Shown one piece after another: positions 58,916 through 64,000 of a stretch of 64,000 nucleotides of DNA. The notes under the pieces were generated by a model. It was not told the origin of the DNA. It worked only from the letters and a program-made list of their open reading frames with translations, and made no database searches. Both the position numbers and the translations under genes were made by a program. Position 1 is the first letter of the stretch. Every line of letters starts with the position of its first letter. The DNA is from Streptomyces sp. GQFP (lineage in GTDB: Bacteria; Actinomycetota; Actinomycetes; Streptomycetales; Streptomycetaceae), in NCBI RefSeq assembly GCF_021545335.1, contig NZ_CP089312.1, positions 4,774,001-4,838,000 on the forward strand. Direction: 5' to 3'.

Positions 58916-59289
58916 CCTCCGCAGCTCGCCGACGGAACTCGTCGCACCCCGCCCGGGGCGGCAGCCAGGGGCCGCAGAGCGGCATCGACGGGCGCTCCCA
59001 CCGGAGCCGCCCACTTCGACTCCTTCCGCGCACCGACGTCGACACCCGGCAGACCGAACGACGGACGACGCCGGCCACGGCCCCCACGGCATCTCCGACG
59101 CCGCGCCGCACAGCCGCCCCTTCGGAAGCCGCGCGGCCGCAGTCCCGCAGCCGCTGCGGCCTCGAGGCCGCCCCACAAGCCGCCGCACGGCCAGCGACCG
59201 TCCCGCAGCCACCGCAGCCGGCGCGGCCGGAATCGCCGCCACGGCCACGGCTGGGCCGAAAGGCGCGTCCGTGACTCGTCGGCAGGGGG
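58916..59289. other. Intergenic stretch without a supported gene
   Basis: About 370 bases of Pro/Arg/Ala-coding low-complexity GC-rich DNA between the convergent CDGSH and FUSC genes. ORFs exist in all frames but lack ribosome sites or protein-like composition. No clear hairpin is recognised. Confidence 0.5.
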
Positions 59290-60444
59290 TCAGTCCTGGA
59301 CGAGTTGGCCAGTCAGGCGATGTGCCTGGGCCAGCAGCGTTCCGTATGTCACCAGTGCGTCCGGGTCGTCGGGCACCGCCCCGGGGAGCAGTCGGCGGAA
59401 CTCGTCGAGCGTGCGGTGCAACTCCCCCACCACCTCCCGCAGTTCCTCCGCCGCGACCTCGTCACGGCCGTCCGGCGCGAACCGGGCCAGGCCGTACAGC
59501 CGGACGGCGCGCGCTGTCTGCCGTAGGAAGTCCGCGTAGGCACGGGTGATCCCCGCGGCCGGCCGGGAGGACTTGCCGCCGCCTGAGATCTCCCCGACCG
59601 CCCGGGTCACCTCCACGGTGTGGACGGCGAGGTGGTCGAGCACGGCCAGCGCGTCGTCGTACGCCTTGCCGGCCGGGGCGAGATCCCGCTCACGGCTCCC
59701 CCACGGATTGCCGCGCAGGCTCTCCCGGCTCCAGCCGATCGCCGACCCGGCCTGGTCGACCAGGCGGCCCAGGCGCAGTGCGCGCTCGTGCCAGTCCTCG
59801 GCCGCCTGCCCGTCCCACTCACCGGTGGCCAGTCCGTCGGCCACCGCGTCCAGGATCTCCTGTGCCTCACCGGCCGCGTCCTGAAGCGCGCAGCGGGCGT
59901 CGCGCAGATACACCGGAGGCCGGATCAGCACGTTGACCGCCACGCCGACCACCGCGCCGAAGACCGCCTCCGCGAGACGGGCGGCCGACGAGGCGACGGT
60001 CACCTGACCGCCGGTCAGCACGAACAGCGCGCCGGTGGCGGCGTAGACGCCCTGGTTTCCCAGGCGTCGCCACTGTTCCAGCAGCAGGACCGCCGGCAGG
60101 ACCAGGGCCATGGCGGCCATCGTGCTGTCCAGCAGCAGCGCCACCGCTGTCGCCGCCGCCGTACCCACCGCGATCGCCGCGAGCTGCTGGAGCGCGTGTG
60201 CGAGGGACCGGTACACCGTCGACTCCACCAGCACGACCGCGACCCACGGTGCCACGAACGCCATCGGAGCCGCGAGCCACCAGCCCACCACCGCCCACGC
60301 CACCCAGGCGGCCAGCGCCGCCTTGACGGCCTGAGCCGCCAGATCCCGCTCCCGGCCCGGTCCGGCCCACGCCCGCCGCACCGCTGCCACGGCGGACCCG
60401 GCCCAGCGCCGGCCGGCCCAAGTCGCCCTGCTCGTCCACTCCAT
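59290..60444 (-). CDS. FUSC-family aromatic-acid-exporter-like membrane protein
   Basis: 384 residues from ATG 60444 (the frame reaches GTG 60498; neither has a strong ribosome site). Six or so helices in the first 180 residues (AVKAALAAWVAWAVVGWWLA, LAAIAVGTAAATAVALLLDS, LFVLTGGQVTVASSAARLAE) with the FUSC signature, then a long helical cytoplasmic domain. Family members export aromatic acids and other small molecules. Function here is not known. Confidence 0.8.
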   Translation of the reverse strand: MEWTSRATWAGRRWAGSAVAAVRRAWAGPGRERDLAAQAVKAALAAWVAWAVVGWWLAAPMAFVAPWVAVVLVESTVYRSLAHALQQLAAIAVGTAAATAVALLLDSTMAAMALVLPAVLLLEQWRRLGNQGVYAATGALFVLTGGQVTVASSAARLAEAVFGAVVGVAVNVLIRPPVYLRDARCALQDAAGEAQEILDAVADGLATGEWDGQAAEDWHERALRLGRLVDQAGSAIGWSRESLRGNPWGSRERDLAPAGKAYDDALAVLDHLAVHTVEVTRAVGEISGGGKSSRPAAGITRAYADFLRQTARAVRLYGLARFAPDGRDEVAAEELREVVGELHRTLDEFRRLLPGAVPDDPDALVTYGTLLAQAHRLTGQLVQD

Positions 60445-60586
60445 GACACAGCAAGTGCCACGCCGGCGGCGGGTTGCACCCGCTGAGAGCGACTTCACTC
60501 ACGTATCGGCCGGGCGGGGGAAGGCCGAGGCGCGGTAGCCGCCCGTGCGGGGTTCGCCGCGGTGTACTGCCGTGGGAGGTGGGTGG

Positions 60587-61000
60587 ATGCCCCGGCGTGC
60601 GTACGGAGTGACGGTCGCCGTCCTGCTGGCCGCCGGCGCCCTCGGCGGGTGCGGCACGGTCGCGGAGCGGCGGGACGACGTACGCGACACGACGGCCGCG
60701 TTCGAGCGGGCCCTCGCAGAACGTGCGTACGACCGTGTGTGCGCCGTTCTCGCGCCCGCGACCGTGGAGGAACTGGAGCAGTCGGCCGGCGGCCCCTGCG
60801 CGACGGCCGTGGGTGAGGAGTCGCTGCGGCCGGGGGGTGCCGTACGGCGGACGGATGTGTACGGCGACCAGGCGCGGGCCGTGCTCGCCTCGGACACCCT
60901 GTTCCTGTCCCGCTTCGCCTCCGGCTGGAAGGTCGTGGCCGCCGGCTGCGAACCGAGGCCTCAGGGGCAGCCGTACCGGTGCCGGATCAAGGGCGGGTGA
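60587..61000 (+). CDS. Small lipoprotein
   Basis: 137 residues from ATG 60587 with GGGAGG upstream. Signal with lipobox ALGGC. Mature part: DTTAAFERALAERAYDRVCA, VLAPATVEELEQSAGGPCAT, later KVVAAGCEPR and YRCRIKGG, four Cys that may pair. It resembles a small NTF2-like/cystatin-type extracellular domain, but this is uncertain. First gene of a three-gene plus-strand set. Confidence 0.7.
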   Translation: MPRRAYGVTVAVLLAAGALGGCGTVAERRDDVRDTTAAFERALAERAYDRVCAVLAPATVEELEQSAGGPCATAVGEESLRPGGAVRRTDVYGDQARAVLASDTLFLSRFASGWKVVAAGCEPRPQGQPYRCRIKGG

Positions 61001-61012
61001 GGTGTGAGGGTC

Positions 61013-61087
61013 ATGTTCACGGTCGTCGTCGGGATCATCTCGGTCGGGCTCGTCTATCTGGCGGCCCTGGGGCTGATGCACCGATGA
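61013..61087 (+). CDS. 24-residue membrane peptide
   Basis: ATG 61013 (or GTG 61004) to TGA 61085-61087 encodes MFTVVVGIISVGLVYLAALG followed by LMHR: a single hydrophobic helix with a basic end. The stop overlaps the next ATG (61084) as ATGA, so both are probably translated together. Too short for ordinary gene finders. Confidence 0.5.
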   Translation: MFTVVVGIISVGLVYLAALGLMHR

Positions 61088-61776
61088 GCGGGCGGGCACG
61101 TGTGCGGGAGTTCGTACGGGACAACGGGCTCGGGCTGTTCTTCCTGGTCACGTTCGTCCTGGCCCTGGTCGGGCAGGCGGTCGCCGGGCACGCCGACTTC
61201 AACAACCGGATGGCCGTGGACGGCCTCCAGCAGGTCTCGCTCGGCACGTACGTGACGACGTCCGACTTCGCGGTCGACGTGTCGGAGAACTGGCAGTCGG
61301 AGTACCTGCAGTTCTTCCTCTACGTCGGTGTGACCGTCTGGCTGCTGCAGCGCGGTTCCCCGGAGTCCAAGGAACCGGACAAGGCGGGCACCGGGTCCGA
61401 CGAGGAACAGCTGGTCGGGGAGTACGCCAGGGCGGACTCCCCGAAGTGGGCCAGGACCGGCGGCTGGCGGCGCGCGGTGTACTCGCACTCCCTGCTGCTG
61501 GTCATGGGGACGGTCTTCCTGCTGTCCTGGCTGGTCCAGTCGATCACCGGCACGGCCGCCCACAACGAAGAGCGGCTGCGGCAGCTCCAGGCCCCGCTGA
61601 GCTGGGCGGACTACCTGGGCGCGGCGGACTTCTGGAACCGCACGCTGCAGAACTGGCAGTCCGAGCTGCTGGCCGTCGCCTCGATGGCGGTGCTGTCGGT
61701 CTACCTCCGCCAGCGGGGTTCCCCCGAGTCCAAGCCGGTGGGCGCCGCGCACGACGCCACCGGCGTGGAGGTTTAG
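61084..61776 (+). CDS. DUF6766-like membrane protein
   Basis: 230 residues from ATG 61084. Four helices arranged as two similar halves: FFLVTFVLALVGQAVAGHAD ... SENWQSEYLQFFLYVGVTVW-LLQRGSPESK and LLLVMGTVFLLSWLVQSITG ... LQNWQSELLAVASMAVLSVY-LRQRGSPESK. The repeated NWQSE and QRGSPESK show an internal duplication. The family occurs widely in actinobacteria; function unknown. Confidence 0.75.
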   Translation: MSGRARVREFVRDNGLGLFFLVTFVLALVGQAVAGHADFNNRMAVDGLQQVSLGTYVTTSDFAVDVSENWQSEYLQFFLYVGVTVWLLQRGSPESKEPDKAGTGSDEEQLVGEYARADSPKWARTGGWRRAVYSHSLLLVMGTVFLLSWLVQSITGTAAHNEERLRQLQAPLSWADYLGAADFWNRTLQNWQSELLAVASMAVLSVYLRQRGSPESKPVGAAHDATGVEV

Positions 61777-61806
61777 GCCTCGGACACAACTGTCAGAGGT
61801 CAGCTG

Positions 61807-62403
61807 TCAGAGGATCGGACCGGGGCCGCCGAGGGTGCCGGGACCGCGGGTACCGGGACCAGGGGTACCAGGACCAGGGGTACCAGGCGTGCCGCCGGGG
61901 CTGCCGGAGGGGCCGGGCGTACCAGGCGTACCGGGGTCGCCGGGCTCTCCGGGCCGGATGCGGCCGCGCCAGGCGCCCGTCTCGCCGCCGCGCTCCTCGA
62001 TGTAGTCCTTGAAGCGGCGCATGTCCCCCTTGACCCGGCGGTCGATGATGCCGAGCGCGTCCGCGCCCTTCTCGGCCATGCCGCTGGGCTCGACGTCCAT
62101 GGTCAGCTCCACGCGGGTATGCGTGTCGTCCAGGCGTTCGAATCGGACCGAGCCGCGCTGCTCTGTGTCACCGCCGACGGACCGCCAGGTGATCCTGTCG
62201 TCCGGCAGCTGGTCGACGATCTCGGTGTCGAACTCGCGCCGCACCCCGCCGATCTTGGTGGTCCAGTGGTTGTGCCGGTCGTCGAGCTGCCGCACCTCCT
62301 CGACGCCCTCCATGAACCGCGGGAACTCCTCGAACTGCGTCCACTGGTTGTAGGCGGTGTGGACGGGAACCTCCACGTCCACCGCTTCCTTGACCGTGCT
62401 CAT
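61807..62403 (-). CDS. SRPBCC-family protein with collagen-like C-terminal tail
   Basis: 198 residues from ATG 62403 with GAGGAGG upstream. The first 145 residues are a START/SRPBCC (polyketide-cyclase/dehydrase) fold: VEVPVHTAYNQWTQFEEFPR, ITWRSVGGDTEQRGSVRFER. The last 50 residues are Gly-Pro-Thr-rich with collagen-like triplets (GEPGDPGTPGTPGPSGSPGG, then PGTPGPGTPGPGT). I do not recall this tail in the ordinary family. No signal peptide, so it is cytosolic or surface-associated by another route. Confidence 0.8.
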   Translation of the reverse strand: MSTVKEAVDVEVPVHTAYNQWTQFEEFPRFMEGVEEVRQLDDRHNHWTTKIGGVRREFDTEIVDQLPDDRITWRSVGGDTEQRGSVRFERLDDTHTRVELTMDVEPSGMAEKGADALGIIDRRVKGDMRRFKDYIEERGGETGAWRGRIRPGEPGDPGTPGTPGPSGSPGGTPGTPGPGTPGPGTRGPGTLGGPGPIL

Positions 62404-62659
62404 GGTTTCCTCCTCATTCACGCCATTCGCGGTTTTTCTTCCGTACGACGCCGAGTACCCACGTCGGCCGATTGAAGACATCCGGAACGGGCGCGGCCGG
62501 CCGCGGCCCCCCGTCGGCGTCCGGCCGAGGTCGTAGTGAACCTCTAACCCCGGTTGTAGACAGCGATGTTGGGATCACGCGGTGAGTCGATGTCCCGCGG
62601 AGCCCGTTCTTCAAGAATGATCGGGCCGATCAAGGAAACAACCGACTCAGGAGTCTGTG

Positions 62660-63574
62660 ATGAGCACGAAGACGGGACCCCAGCGCTTCCCCGGCGCGAG
62701 CCGTGCGAACTGGTACCAGGACGACTTCGGCGGTGACCCGATGCAGGTCGACGTCGTCGTCCTGCACACCACTGAGGGTCCTACCCTGCCCGGGTACGAC
62801 GGCGGCTCCTCCGCGCCGAACCTGACCGTGGTCCCCGACCTGGCCGCCAAGAAGCTGAAGTGGTACCAGCACTTCGACATAGAGACGTCCTCCAGAGCGC
62901 TGGTCAACCTGCGCGGCGGCGTCGAGACGAACACCCTCAACGTGTGCCAGGTCGAGCTGGTCGGCACCTGCGACCCGAAGACCCACGCGAAGTGGCAGAA
63001 GGCCGGTAAGGCGCACATCTACTGGCCCGACGCGCCCGACTGGGCCCTCCAGGGCGTCGCCCGCTTCCTGGCCTGGATGCACGAGGAGCACGGCGTACCG
63101 CTGTCCGGCCCCAAGTCGTGGCCCGCGTACCCCACTTCGTACGGCGCGGGCGGCCAGCGGCTGACCGCCGCGCAGTGGAACGCCTTCAAGGGCGTCTGCG
63201 GGCACATGCACGTGCCCGAGAACGTCCACGGCGACCCCGGCGCGATCGACTTCGCCAGGGTCGTCAAGTACGCGAAGGCCGAGCTGGACCTGGACGACGA
63301 CACCCCGGCGACGAGCACCCCGGCCAAGCCGGCGGTCCCCGCGTTCCCGGGGCGCAAGTACTTCGTCGCCGGGGCCTCGAACGCGTACGTCCTCCAGCTC
63401 GGCAAGCAGCTGGTCAAGCGCGGCTTCGGCGACCACTACAAGGTCGGCCCGAGCAAGTCCTGGGGCGAGTCGGACCGGCTGAACGTACGGGACTTCCAGA
63501 AGTCCCAGAAGCAGCTGCGCGGCGACGCCGACGGCACGCCCGGGCCGCTGACCTGGCGTCTGCTGTTCTCCTGA
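62660..63574 (+). CDS. Amidase-like/peptidoglycan-binding protein without signal peptide
   Basis: 304 residues from ATG 62660 (CAGGAG upstream). The first 200 residues resemble phage-type N-acetylmuramoyl-L-alanine amidases of the Amidase_2 class (VDVVVLHTTEGPTLPGYDGG with the His ligand; VETNTLNVCQVELVGTCDPK; later HMHVPENVHGDPGAIDF). The C-terminal 75 residues match a peptidoglycan-binding domain (YVLQLGKQLVKRGFGDHYKV, NVRDFQKSQKQLRGD, TPGPLTWRLLF). No Sec or Tat signal, as in endolysins. No other phage genes are visible in the window. Confidence 0.8.
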   Translation: MSTKTGPQRFPGASRANWYQDDFGGDPMQVDVVVLHTTEGPTLPGYDGGSSAPNLTVVPDLAAKKLKWYQHFDIETSSRALVNLRGGVETNTLNVCQVELVGTCDPKTHAKWQKAGKAHIYWPDAPDWALQGVARFLAWMHEEHGVPLSGPKSWPAYPTSYGAGGQRLTAAQWNAFKGVCGHMHVPENVHGDPGAIDFARVVKYAKAELDLDDDTPATSTPAKPAVPAFPGRKYFVAGASNAYVLQLGKQLVKRGFGDHYKVGPSKSWGESDRLNVRDFQKSQKQLRGDADGTPGPLTWRLLFS

Positions 63575-63627
63575 CGGTTCTCCCGGCGGGCGCCCGCCGG
63601 GCTGTGTGTGCGGAACGGCCGTCAGCG

Positions 63628-64000
63628 TCAGGGGCGGCCGCCCCCGCCTCCACCCCCTCCGCCGAAGCCTCCGCCGCCCTCCGGGGCCTCCCCCGCCGTG
63701 ACCGTGGCGATCTTCTCGGCGGAACCCAGCTCACCCGACTCGGCCAGACCGCCGGTGTCGGTGCCCGAGGCACTGCCACCGGCGTGGACGGTGTACTCCT
63801 CGCCGCTCTTGATGCCCGCTCCGGAGTACACGATGTTCTGGGCGGCCTTCGAGGTGACGTACGACGCCACGACCTTGCCGTCGGAGTCGGCGATGTGCAC
63901 GGTCGTGCCGGCCTCGACGGCCGAGTCGAGCGTCGCCGAGAGCCAGCCCTGCTCGGACTCGCTGTCGGGGGTGACGACCATGCCCGAGCTGCCGGCGGCG
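63628..64000 (-). CDS. C-terminal part of a secreted carbohydrate-binding protein (5' end outside window)
   Basis: The frame is open to the window edge. It encodes GMVVTPDSESEQGWLSATLD, TTVHIADSDGKVVASYVTSK, IVYSGAGIKSGEEYTVHAGG and a Gly-rich end (EGGGGFGGGGGGGGG). This matches the C-terminal region of Cthe_2159-type carbohydrate-binding proteins that have a long beta-helix upstream. Only the last ~124 codons are here. Confidence 0.65.
   Translation of the reverse strand, partial: AAGSSGMVVTPDSESEQGWLSATLDSAVEAGTTVHIADSDGKVVASYVTSKAAQNIVYSGAGIKSGEEYTVHAGGSASGTDTGGLAESGELGSAEKIATVTAGEAPEGGGGFGGGGGGGGGRP

Overview
The window reads as chromosomal DNA of a Streptomyces or very close actinomycete. 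It is strongly GC-rich, third codon positions are almost all G or C, and GTG starts, GGAGG-type ribosome sites and ATGA/GTGA stop-start overlaps are common. The gene families are typical of that genus: an ANTAR regulator, DUF5994/DUF6247/DUF5133/DUF6766-like proteins, FUSC, a StrR-like ParB regulator, a T7SS-type secreted protein and an actinobacterial formylglycine-generating enzyme. All family names come from reading the translations; no database search was possible. I saw no rRNA, tRNA or CRISPR array.

Layout. 1-933 is the end of a transglutaminase-like membrane protein whose catalytic Cys and His are replaced. 1092-3316 is an IS5-family insertion with a broken transposase. A third terminal repeat and a matching CTAG suggest it also encloses a membrane-protein gene. 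3469-5150 encodes a lipoprotein and a secreted protein, convergent with a five-gene minus-strand operon (8803-5265) around a T7SS-type secreted protein. 9273-11104 holds small conserved genes and a short GntR regulator; one pair there is fused by a frameshift. 11309-19302 is a catabolic cluster: a LacI regulator with a twin palindromic operator, an FAD oxidoreductase, a hydantoinase-A/oxoprolinase-like ATPase, a small HExxH protein, an organic-acid-type permease and a Tat-exported beta-propeller (GH43-like) protein.

19369-31017 is mixed: a Ser-rich lipoprotein, an acetyltransferase, two DUF5994 paralogues, a PRC-barrel protein, a large PA14/fibronectin-III secreted protein, a PAP2 phosphatase, a GMC oxidoreductase preceded by a coupled 25-codon ORF, and an MFS exporter divergent from a CGNR regulator. 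31756-36150 is a minus-strand operon: DszC/HsaA-like flavin monooxygenase, zinc MDR dehydrogenase, OtsA and flavin reductase. A StrR/NovG-like ParB regulator and a large HTH regulator lie immediately upstream, which looks like a small specialised-metabolism locus.

39072-45237 is an ABC (ATPase plus FtsX-type permease) operon divergent from a two-component system. 45267-50577 is a sulfatase locus: LysR, type I sulfatase, its formylglycine-generating enzyme, and an orphan glycine-betaine/choline-type binding lipoprotein. It is followed by a PLP decarboxylase and a frameshifted YihY/BrkB gene. 53380-58915 groups an F420-type LLM oxidoreductase, a haem-oxygenase-like diiron protein, a flavin reductase, a PRC-barrel protein, a GAF-ANTAR regulator, a HemK-like methyltransferase and a CDGSH protein. 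59290-64000 ends with a FUSC transporter, a lipoprotein, a 24-residue membrane peptide coupled to a DUF6766-like protein, an SRPBCC protein with a collagen-like tail, an amidase-like protein and the C-terminus of a carbohydrate-binding protein.
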